Source: an uncultured Stenotrophomonas sp.
GTDB lineage: Bacteria > Pseudomonadota > Gammaproteobacteria > Xanthomonadales > Xanthomonadaceae
Direction: 5' to 3'
DNA: 64,000 nucleotides
Assembly (NCBI GenBank): GCA_913775725.1
Contig: CAJYNG010000008.1
Span: 186,001 to 250,000, forward strand
Position 1 is the stretch's first letter; each line of letters starts with the position of its first letter. A program made the translations under genes and the position numbers. Below the pieces are notes generated by a model. It was not told the origin of the DNA. It was given only the letters and a program-made list of their open reading frames with translations, and searched no databases. Positions 50,065 to 62,000 of this stretch are shown piece after piece.

Positions 50065-53000
50065 ATGTCGCACACGCTCAAGACCGCCCCGACCACGCTG
50101 CTGCGCAACCATCCAATGGCCTGGGCCATTGCGCTGGCGCTTGGCGCGTCGCCATGGGTCCCTGCCCAGGCCCAGCAGGCCTTCAGCCCGGGCTGGTTCG
50201 CCGATCGCGGCGCGGCCCAGGGCGCAGCGGCGCAGAGTGGGCGCATGCCCAACGGGGTGCCGATCCAGTTCCAGTTGCCGGCGCAGCAGCAGGACGCCGC
50301 ACGCCAGAAGCTGCAGCAGTCCATTGACAATCTTGGTACCGCGGCGCAGGCCATCGCATTGCAGCAACGGTTGCAGGAACAGGCCCGGCTGGCGCGACGC
50401 GATGCGGGCTTCGTGGTCGCAGATGGCCTGGGCAAGGACGGCCTGAACGTCGATGAGAACCCGCTGACCCGCGGCTGGTTGAATGCACGCGAGGCGATCC
50501 AGTCCCAGGGCAGCGATGGGCGGATCCAGGTCAGCATCGAGCAAACTGCCGACAAGGCGATCCTGAACTGGGAGACCTTCAACATCGGTGGCAACACCAC
50601 GCTGAGCTTCCAACAGAACCCGGATTGGGCGGTGCTCAACCGGGTCAACGATCCCAACGCCCGGCCCAGCCAGATCCTTGGCCAGCTGAAGGCCAATGGC
50701 ACGGTGTTCGTGGCCAACCGCAACGGCGTGGTGTTCGGCAACAACAGCCAGGTCAACGTCCGTAACCTTGTCGCCGCGGCGGCACGGATCAGTGATGGGC
50801 AGTTCCGCGACAACGGCCTGTTCAGCGCCGACAGCAATACCGCCGCGCTCAGCGAGGCCTTCGGCAAGGTGATGGTCGAGCAGGGGGCGCGTATCGTTAC
50901 GCATGCACCCGGAACGGCCACCCGCGGCGGCGGCTACGTGCTGCTGGCAGGCAGCAGCGTGGAAAATGCGGGACAGATCGAGACCCGCAAGGGCCAGACG
51001 CAGCTGGCGGCGGGCGACAGTTTCGTGATCCGTCGCGGCGTCGGCACCGCGCAGAACACTGCGTCGACTACGGCCGGCAACGAGATCGCGCCGCGCTTCG
51101 TGCAGGGCAGCAGCGCGGGTGATGTGCGTAACAGCGGCCTGATCCAGGCCCGCGAGGGCGACATCACCCTGGCTGGTCGTACGGTCGAGCAGGCCGGCGT
51201 TGCCGTCGCCACCACCACGCTGGCCCAGCGCGGCACCATCCATCTGCTCAACGCGATCAGTGATCGCCAGGGCCAGGTGATCCTGGGATCGGGTGCGACC
51301 ACGGCAGTGCTGATCGAGGACGACGGCAAGAGCGCCGTGCTGGACACCCAGCGCGATGCATTGATCAAGGCGTCGGCGGAGCAGGATGCCCTGCGCGCGG
51401 CAAGCAGCACAGGCACGTTCGACAACCTGTCGCGGCTGCAGGACCGCCGCGACCAGTCGCGGGTGGAGATCGTCTCCGGTGGCGACATCAATTTCAAGGA
51501 TGGCTCGTTGACCCTCGCGACTGGCGGCCAGGTGGTCGGTGACGCGGCGCGCCGCAGCTACGTGGGCAACGCGGCGCAGGTCGATGTCTCTGGCGCGGTC
51601 GGTGTGCGTGTGGCGATGGAAAGCAACAACGTACAAGTGAAGGTGCAGGGCAACGAGCTGCGCGATTCGCCCGACAACCGCGACAGCGGCACGCTGATCA
51701 GCAGCGAGGTCTGGATCGATCGTCGCGAACTGCAGCGCGTGGCCGCCGGTAGCGGTGGCCATGCCGCCGAGCGCTGGTATGCCGGTGGTGGCCTGCTTGA
51801 GGTGGGCGGCTATCTGGACAACCAGCGCCATTCGATTGGCGAATGGGCTGCACAGGGCGGCACCGTGCAGCTGTCCGGAACCGAGGTGGTGACCCACGGT
51901 GGCTCCAGGATCAACCTGGCCGGTGGCAGCCTGGATGTCCAGTCCGGTGTGATCAAGCAGAGCTGGCTGCGCGGCACCGATGGGCAGCTGTACCGACTGG
52001 ATGACGCGCCTGCGGAGATGCTGTACGCCGGCCTGTACAAGGGATTCGAGGTTGATCACCAGCGCTGGGGCGTCAGTGAGGCCTTCCGCAATCCGCTGGT
52101 GGCGCCGGGCGAACGGGTTGACAATGGCTATACGGTTGGGCGTGACGCCGGCCGGCTGGTGATTTCTGCGCCGACTGCGGTGCTGCAGGGCGATATCGGT
52201 ACCCAGGTGTTCCAGGGCGCACAGCAGGCCAAGGCACCTGACCAGGGCGGCGATGGCTACGCGCAGGCACAGACGGCGGTGGCGCGCAACGCACAGCTGT
52301 GGCTGGGCCGCTATGACAGCGCAGGACGCAATGCGGTCTTCGATACCCAGGTGCGGATCGGGGAGGGAGCGCAGCCGGTGGCCGACTGGACCCTGCATGC
52401 GCCCATATCGGCACAGCAACGCAACACCCTATGGCTGGACGCGGGCCGTCTAAGTGAGCAGCAATGGGGGCGCCTGGACCTGGCCACTGCGGGCAGCATC
52501 GCCCTCGACGGCAAGCTGCGCCTGCAGGATGGCGGGCAGCTGGTGCTGACCGCCAGTGACATCCGCCTTGGCGGTGATATCGGCATTGCCGGTGGTCAGC
52601 TGCGGGCCAGCAATCTGCTGGCCGTGACGGATGGCCCGGTGGTTCCGCTGCTGCAGGCCGGGCGTGGACGGGTGGAGATCGCCGATGGCGCGCGCATCGA
52701 CCTTGCCGGCCGCTGGAGCAATCTGCTGCTGGACCCCAGCGCGGCACAGGGCCAGGCATGGAGCAATGGCGGCAGCCTGCAGCTGGAGAACAGCCACGAC
52801 GTGAAAGTAGGCCGTGGCAGCGAGCTGAGCGTTGACGCGGGCGGCCGCGTCGACAGCGCGGGCAAGGCACGCATCGGCAAGGGCGGCAGCGTCAGTCTGC
52901 TGGCCAACAATGTTGACACCGGGAAGGGAAGTGCTGGGCGCCTGACCTTGGCCGGCGACGCACGCATCAGCGCGCTGGGCCAGGGCAGTGGCAGCCTGTC

Positions 53001-56000
53001 GCTGGGCGATGGCGGACACATCCGAATCGGCGGCGAAACCGGTGCGGACGACGTGCTGGTACTGCGTGGCGAGCTGTTCGGCAGCGGCTTCAGCCAGTAT
53101 GACATCAACGCCCAGCAGGGCCTGGAAGTGGCTGACGGTGCACGGCTCGATGTGGTCATGCCGGGCTTGCGCCTGGCCAGCGACGCGCAGAAGGCGGGCA
53201 CCCGCGAGGACGCGCTGCAGACATGGCGGGCACCGCTGTACAGTGCCGACCCGGTGAGCGGGCGCATCAACCAGCGTGCGGGTGCCGGCCTGGTCCTGCG
53301 CTCGCAGTTCGGCAATCGCGGCGGTGACCTGCGCATCGGCAAGGGTGCCAATGTGCAGGTCGATCCGGCGCAGTCCATCGAACTTCGCGGCGGCGGCAAC
53401 ATTACCGTGGAAGGGCGCCTGCACGCTGCCGGCGGGCGGATCCGGCTGGATGACGTGCGCCTGCCCATTGATCCGTTCGACAGTCAGCCCAACAGCCGCA
53501 CCTACCGCATTGCCGACGGCGCCGAGCTGGATGTCAGTGGCGACGCCTTCAGCGTGGAGGATTCGGCGCGGCGGCTGCGCGGGCTGGTGCGCAAGGGCGG
53601 CAGCATCGAGATCGGAGGCGCGCTGGATTGGGAAGGTGCCGGTCAGGTCAGTGATCGCCCGGTGGATGCCTTCATCGTGGTCGAGGGGGGCGCGCAGCTG
53701 CGCGCCGATGGCAGTACCAAGGCATTGCACATCGATGGCCAAGGCCTGCAGCAGGTGGACAGCGATGGTGGCGAAATCGTGCTGCGCTCCGCCAATGCAC
53801 TTTACTTGCACGGCGGAATGCATGCCGCGGCCGGCGGTGTCGGCGCGCATGGCGGTACCCTTGGCATTGCGTTCATAGGTGGCAACTACGCGAAGGGGGC
53901 CAGCAAGGATGTCCAGGTACCCCGGTTCCTCAACCTCAGCCAGAAGCGCGATGTGGCATTCGCGTCGATCATGCCGAAGTACGGCGAGGCACGGTTGTCG
54001 GTGGAGCAGATCCGCGACGGGGGGTTCGATAACCTGTCATTGATCGCTGCGGTCCGCAGCGAAGGAGATATCGATCTGCGAATGGCGCAGAGCCTGCGCC
54101 TGTCGGGCTCGATCGGCCTGCTGCCGGGGGCGCCGCCGGGCAGCACCATCGCATTGCACGCGCCTTATCTGAAGCTGGCCAATCCGCCCTTGTCGGCGAT
54201 CAGTGGCAACGAGCCCGAGGTCAGTGGTGAAGCGCCGTTGGCGACGGGGCGGCAGCATCGGTTGCAGGCTGACGCGCGATTGATCGATATCCGCGACCGT
54301 GTGGCGCTGGACGGGTTTGACGATGTTTCCCTGCGCAGCAGCGGCGACGTCCGCTTCCTCAAGGGGGCCACCAGCGCCGGTGCACTGGATGCCGACCTGC
54401 TGGCTGCGCAACGCCTGGAGATCACCGCCGCACAGTTGTATCCCGTCGCCGGCGCGTCCGCCCGGATCGGGGTCGGTTTCGATCCGGGCAGGTACTCCAG
54501 AGATATGATCTGGAAGAGCCCAACCGGCGTGCTGCGCATCAACGGCCTTGCTGGGGCCGCGCCGGCCACCCCGCTGTCGGCGATGGGCAACCTGATGCTG
54601 GCCGCTGCGACTGTCGAGCAGGGCGGTGTGGTTCGCGCGCCGATGGGCAGCATTACCCTGGGCGGCACCGACGGCAACCTGCAGGTCGCCTCGAAGGTCT
54701 CGTTCCTGCCAGGCAGCCTGACCTCGACCAGTGGTGCGGGGCTCAGCCTGCCCTACGGCGGCACGGTGGATGGCATCCAGTGGCGCCTTGACGGCACAGC
54801 GGTTGTGCCACGCAATGTGGGCGGTGGCGGGTTGCCGGTCGGCATCGGCGTCGTCAGCAGCCAGACCGACGTGGCACGCGGTGCGGTGCTGGACATGAAT
54901 GGCGGGGGAGAGCTGACCGGAGCCGCGTTCGTCAGTGGCCGTGGCGGCTCGGTAGACATCCTGCGCCACGTCCTGGCCGAAGCCAATCCGCGCTACGGTT
55001 TCAGCCAGGCCGGCAGCGAGGTCTACGCGATACTGCCGGGCTACACCGGTAGCATTGCGCCGCAGGGCCTGTCCGACGGTGCCGCCGACCCACGCGTGGG
55101 CCAGCAGATTGTCGTGCCCAGCGGCGTGCCGGGCCTGGCCGCCGGCACCTACACGCTCTTGCCCGCCAGTTTCGCGCTGCAACCCGGCGCGTTCCGGGTC
55201 GAGGTGGGGACGAGCTCCACGACCGGTTCGGCTACGCCGCTGCCCACTGGGACGGGCTCCTGGCGCGTGGCAGGTCACCGCAGCGACGGTCTGGTCGAGA
55301 CGGTCTCGCCGCTGCTGACTGACCTGCTGCTGACCCCCGCCGCGACCGTGCGCCGTCATTCTGGATACAACGAAACCAGCTATAACGCATTTTCCGCCGC
55401 CAGCGCGCAGCGCCTCGGCCTGCCGCGCGGCTGGCAGACGGTCGACGCGGGCATGCTGCGCTTCGAATTGGGCGACGGTGCCGGTCGCCAGGGCACGCCC
55501 GCGCTGCGCGTCGAGGGCGAGGCGCGCTTCCAGGCGGCCAGCGGCAGTGCCGGGACGGGGGGCAGCGTGGAGGTGACGCGTGTCAATTCGGTCGGCACGC
55601 TCGAGATCATCGCTGCAGGCGGCAAGACTGATACCCGCCGTGATGGGTCGACCATTGAAGCCGACGCACTCAATGCCTTGCAGCCCTCGCGCCTGGTCGT
55701 CAACGCGCGGGTACGTTCGACGGCGCCGTCCTTCATCAATGTCAGTGGTGTCGGCGGGGACGTGGTGGTCCGCAGTGGCGCCGTCCTGCGTGCACCGGAG
55801 GTGCTGGTCGGGGCGGTGTCCGGTGGCAGCGGCATCGTGGTCGAAGCGGGGGCGGCCATCGACACACTCGGCCTTGGCACCGCCGGGCTGCCTTCCAGTC
55901 TCGGCTACGTCTACCAGGTGGGCGGAGGGCTGCTTGCGGTGTCCAATGATCGGCCCGAGATGCTGGCGCACCCGGTCGGTACCGACGGTGCGGCCGTCAA

Positions 56001-59000
56001 CATCGATATCGGTGGGTGCAGCCTGCAAGCGACCTGCACCGGTCAGGCACGGCTGGTGTCCGAGGGCAGCATCAATGTGTCCACCAATGGTCAGCTGCAG
56101 CTGCGCGAGGGTGCCACGTATGGCACGCGCGAGTTGGCGCTGGGTGTGGGCAACATCAACCTGGGCTCCGCCGAAGCCATTGCGCGGGCAGCAGCGGTGG
56201 CTGCGCTGCCGCCAGGCATGACGTTGAACCAGCAGGTGCTGGGCGACCTGCTGCGCGGCAATACCGCCACGGGCGCGCCGGCACTGGATACGCTGCGCTT
56301 GAATGCCAGCGAGGCGATCAATGTGTTCGGCAGTGTGGATCTGGATACCCGCGATGCGGCAACCGGAAAGCCCGCCCTGCGCAACCTGGTGCTGGGCACG
56401 CCCGCGATCCACGGTTATGGCGACAGCAGTGACCGGGCACGCATCTTTGCCGCGGACCTGACCTGGGCCGGCCAGCTGGGCAGCGCGTCGGCACTCGGCA
56501 GCACCCAGACGCCGCCGGCCGCGCCGGGCATTGCCGCTCGACTGGGTAGTGGGCAGCTGGACATCATCACCGATACCCTGCGTCTGGCGCCTTCGCCGCG
56601 TTCGCAGCCGTTGCCGGAAGTGGTGGCCGGGCGCCAGGTGCTGGGCTTTGCCGGCGTCAACCTGCAGGCGGCGCGCGAACTTGTGTTCGCAGGCAATGGC
56701 GCGCTGCAGGTCCATCAGCACCAGGGTGACTATGTCGCCGGCAGCGGTTGGACATTCACCGGCGGCAATCTGGACATCCAGGCGCCGTTGATCACCGGTG
56801 CGGCCGGCGCGAAGCTGTCGCTGAAGGCCGGAGGTACGCTCACTGCGCACGGTGCGGCGGCGGGCAGGGCGGCCGATGCGCTGGGCGCCGAGCTGGACCT
56901 GGGTGCCAGCGACATCGTGCTCGACACACGTTTCGCCCTGGCTTCGGGCAGGTTGGTGGCCAACGCCGATCATTCCGTGCGCCTGGGCAGCAAGGCCGAC
57001 CTGGACCTGTCCGGACGCAAGGTCAGCCTGTTCGACGTCGATAGCTACAGCTGGGGTGGCGATGTCGAGCTGACCGCCAAGGAGGGCAGCGTGCTGACGG
57101 ATGCTGCATCGCGGATCGATGTTTCGGCGCGCAACAACCGGTCCGGGCGATTGACCGTCACCGCACTCGGTGCCAGCGACGGTCGCGTCGACCTGGCCGG
57201 GCAGATCCTCGGCCAGGCCAGCGCTCGCCACGACGTCGGTGGCAGCGTGGTGCCGTATGACAGCGGCGAACTGCTGGTGCGCGCGCAGCAGCTGCAGGAC
57301 TTCAGTGGCCTGAACCAACGCCTGACCCGCGATGGCGTGACTGGCGCGCGCAGCTTCCAGATCAAGCAGGGCGACCTGGTGATCGGTGATGAAGTGAAGG
57401 CGCGCAAGGTTGACATCAGCGTGGATGGCGGCGCGCTTCGGGTGAACGGCCGCATCGACGCCAGTGGTGAGCAGGTGGGCATCATCCGCCTTGCGGCGCG
57501 CGACGACCTGCAGGTGGATGGCACCCTGGATGCGCACGGCACCGCGCTGCGCGTGGACAGCTACGGCAGCATCATCGACAGTCCGAACCGCGCCATCGTC
57601 GAACTGGAGAGTCGCAGCGGAACGCTGGCATTGGGGCGCACGGCCAGGATCGATCTACGCAGCGGCACCGATGTGGTGGCCGGCAACGGTGCGGGCCAGA
57701 ACGATGGCCGTGCGCGCGGCACGCTGGCCCTGAACATGCCGCGAAGCGGCGCGGCCGATGCGTCCATTCGCAGCGAAGCAGGCCTGCAGGTGATGGGAGT
57801 ACGCGACATCTTCGCCACGGGTGTGCGCCGCTATGAAGATGCGCCGTTGGCGACGACCCCGGATGTGAACGGCCATCGTTCGCAGATGGTGACGCAGGCC
57901 TGGCTGGACAGCGTGGTCGACCCGGACAGCGCGGCCTGGATGAATGCCGCGTTTGGCAACGCCGACCTGTCCGCACGCCTGGCGGCCTTGGGTAGCGTAC
58001 GACTGCGACCGGGCGTGGAAATCGTCGGCGTGCCCTCGGCGGCCAACCCCGATGGCGACCTGACCGTCAGTGGCGATCTGGACCTGTCCGGGTATCGCTA
58101 TGGCCCGCAGGCCAATCGCGCTGATCCAGCACGTCGTGGCTTCGGTGAGGCCGGAGCACTGCGCCTGCGTGCCGCGGGTGATCTGCATGTCTATGGCAGC
58201 ATCAACGATGGCTTTGCGCCACCTCCGGTGAGCCCAGACGATGCCGGCTGGCAGCTGTTCGAGGGCAGTGATGCCTCCGTCGGCGTCACGCCGTTCGGCG
58301 CTGACATCGTGGTGCCCGGTGATGGCGTGGTGCTGGAGGTCGGCTCACGCTTCCCGGCTTCGTCGGTGCTGAACTACGCCATCAAGGTGCAGGCCACGCG
58401 GCTTCCGGCAGGCACGACACTGCCGGTGGAGATGACCCTGACCCAGGCCCTGCAGCTGCCTGCTGGCACGGTGTTGTCCGCCGCAATCACCCTGAACGAT
58501 GGCCAGGTCCACGCCGCCGGGACGGTGCTTGCGCAGGCCCTGACAGTACCGATGGGCGCGCGCCTGGCCGCCGGCTTCCAGCTGCGAAGCGCTGCAGACG
58601 TCGCAGCGCACACGTGGCCCGCCGGCGTGCCGTTGCCGACGGAACTGCGGTTGGCGGCGAGTACGCCGTTGCCGCGTGGTGCACTGATTCCGTCGATGAC
58701 CCTGGTCAAGCTTCCGGGTGGCATGCCGGTTAAGCTGCGCCCCTCGGACAGCGATGGACGGCAAGGGCGCAACTGGGCGCTGGCACAGATGCTGCCCGAG
58801 GGCACCACGTCATGGGATCTCTCGTTGGTGGCCGGTGCAGATACCGAGTCCTCCGATCCTCGCCTGCGCAGATTCGGTGCCAGTGGTGATCTGATGCTGT
58901 CCGACACGCATTACGGTGTGATCCGCGATGCGCTGAAGCAGAACAAGTTCGTGCGCGAACGGCGGGTGACGGCGGAGGGCGCGCTGCGCGAGAACGTGGA

Positions 59001-62000
59001 CACCAGTTGGATCGGCAAGACCGCCAAGGCGCTTGCCGAGCACCTGGGCAAGAGCGAGGATGCGCTGTGCGCCGCCGGCGGAAGCTGCATGAACGCGCCC
59101 TATCTGTTCACCAAGCTGGGAGCCGAGGAATTGGCGGGCGATCCTGACCTGGAAGGCACATCGGTCAAGGACTTTGGTGACTTGCCTTGGGTGGGGATGA
59201 GCGAGGAGGCGATCTGTAATCCGCCCGAGGCGGGCTATTGCGTGATGCCGGGTGAGATGCGCGAGATCACCACGATGGGGCCACCGCGGCATGGAACGCC
59301 GATGTGGAGCGTCCTGCGCACCGGCACCGGTGATCTGCAGCTGTCGGCTGCCAGGGACGTGCAGATGCGTTCGGTGTTCGGCGTGTACACGGCCGGTACC
59401 CCGACGTCGCTTGGCAATGGTCACGATGCCCGCTTCCAGTCAGGTCGCAGTCCGCTCGGAGACCGCGATTCGCTGCTGGGCCTGCTGCAGTCGACCGGTG
59501 ACTATGATGCCGCGCTTGCGGCTTACCAGGCGTGGTATCCGGACCATGGCGGAAACCTGAGTGTGATTGCGGGTCGTGATGTCACCGGAGCAACCTGGGG
59601 CAGTCGTTCCGCTACAGGCGGATCCGACAACGGTGTCGCTGGCACCTTCAGCAGCGCCACCGGTGGCTGGCTGTGGCGGCAGGGCACCGGAACAACCACG
59701 GGTGTAGAGCCGGTAGCCACCAGTTGGTGGATCAACTTCGGCACCTACGCCGCGTTCAATCCCACTGACATCCGGGACAATCCGAAGATGGTTGGTTTCA
59801 CCGGCCTCGGCACCTTGGGTGGTGGCAATCTTGAGGTCGAGGCAGGCCGTCATGGCGGCGTGACAGCCGCCAAGGGTGAAGCACTCGGCGTTCTCGGCGG
59901 CACCCTCTACTCGACAGCGATCAATGCGGCAGTGGGCGCCACCGGTCGCGTTGATGATGGCCGCCTTGTACAGACCGGTGGTGGCGATCTGAGCCTGCGG
60001 TTCGCCGGTGCGTTGAATCCGCTGCTGGCCGCAACGTCGATGAGCCAGACCGGCAACACCCAGGCCCCACAGCTCAGCGGCACGCTGGTCAATCTGCGAG
60101 GCCACCTCGGCATTGATGCCGCACGGATTGGTGGCAGCGTTGTGCGCGCCAATGACTACCGGTCCATCAGCGCCGACCTGCGCGCGAGTGATCCGTTCCG
60201 CGCCAGTACCAGCGCTGCGATGGGGGGGCCGCTGCTGGTGCTGGGCGATGCGGTCGCGGACCTGCAGGCGCGAGGAGATGTCGTCCTTTCCAGTGCCGCG
60301 GATGGCGGTCGGGTCCGCCAGTACAATGCGTTCGAGGCCAGGGCGGACGATGGGTCGCGGTTGCTGGGCGTTACCGGATTCTCGCTGTGGACCGCTTCCA
60401 CTGCGGTCAACCTCTTCTCTGCAGGCGGCGACATCGTGCCTGTTGGGCAGGCGACAACGCAGGTGGAAGCAGATGGTGGATTGGAAAGCGTCGTGGGTGG
60501 CGCCGTCTACCGCATCTATCCCTCGCGCTTGAAGGCCATTGCGGCCAGCGGTGACATCAAGCTGTCACGGGCCGAGAACAAAACCGTGCTGATGACTGCT
60601 CCAGGTCCCAACAGCACGCTGCAGCTGCTGGCGGGCAACTCCATTCTGGCAGCGAGCGATGCTCCGATGATCAGCAGCTCGGGAGCGGATGTTCGACTTC
60701 CCTCACCGTTTGATCCTCTCTTCAATGGGTTCGGGGGCCATAGTCGCAATCAGCTGCTACGCAGCAATCTGTCGCAGGACGGAACGGTGGCACCGCTCAA
60801 TGTTGGGCTCAGCGACGGTTCGCCATTGTTCGCGTTCGGGCCGAACCGGCCGATGCTGGGCACGCCGCGTGCCGGCGACGGGCAGCCGAACCGCTTCTAC
60901 GCCGGCAGCGGCGACATCATCGGGCTGCGTACCGGCGGCGAATGGACGCTGGGTACCAGCCCGGGCATGATTCGCACGGTCGGCACCTGGTATGACGTGT
61001 CGGCGCCGGTTCAGCTGCGCGCAGGCATGGACATTCTCGGCAGCTCGGTCATGGCGATGAACAATGGCAGCACCGACATGACCGTGGTCCAGGCTGGCCG
61101 TGACGTCGTGCACACCAACCTGACCGTGTTCGGGCCAGGGGATGTCGACGTCAGTGCAGGTCGCCAGCTCCGCCAGGAAGACAGCGGCAGCATCGTCTCG
61201 CGCGGCGGGCTGATCCAGGGCGACACGCGCCCGGGTGCGAGCATCGCCGTGACCGCCGGCAACCAGCACATCGCGTTCGACGCTGTGCGCGCCCGCTACC
61301 TGGATCCGGCAAACCTCGCCGATCCTTCGCAGTCGCTGGCATCGCAGCCCGGCACGGCGGTGAAGATCTACGACAAGGAGCTGAAGCAGTGGTTGCAGCA
61401 GCGCTTCGGCTTTGCCGTCGACGGCGCCGACGCACTAGCCGCGTTCGACCGGTTGCCGCTCGAACAGCAACGCATCTTCCTGCGCCAGGTCTACTACGCC
61501 GAACTGCGCGAAGGCGGTCGTGAGTACAACGATCGGAACGGGCCCCGATTTGGCTCCTACCTGCGCGGTCGAGAGGCCATCGCCACGTTGCTGCCGGACA
61601 AGGACGCACGTGGTGCGAGCATCGATCGCACTGGCGATATCGTGATGTACGGTGGCTCCGGCGTGCGCACCGAGGCCGGAGGCAACATCGAGCTGATGGC
61701 GCCCGGTGGGCAGATCGTGGTGGGCGTGGTTGGCGAGGCGCCTCCGGCAAGCGCGGGCCTCGTGACCCAAGGCAAGGGTGATATCCGTGTGTTCAGCCAG
61801 GACAGCGTGCTGCTTGGCCTGTCGCGCGTAATGACCGCCTTTGGTGGCGACATCCTGGCCTGGACCGAGCAGGGTGACATCAATGCGGGTCGTGGTTCGC
61901 GCACCACGCTGCTGTATACCCCACCGCGCAGGCTCTATGACAATTGGGGCAATGTGCTGCTGTCGCCCCAGGCACCGGTGACCGGTGCCGGTTTTGCGAC

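Noticed and set aside
49738-52419. 893-codon minus-strand open frame
   Set aside because: Antisense shadow of the second LapA-like gene and the exoprotein 5' end.
54037-57537. 1166-codon minus-strand open frame inside the giant exoprotein gene
   Set aside because: Composition is that of antisense of repeat-rich beta-helix codons; no start signal or domain.
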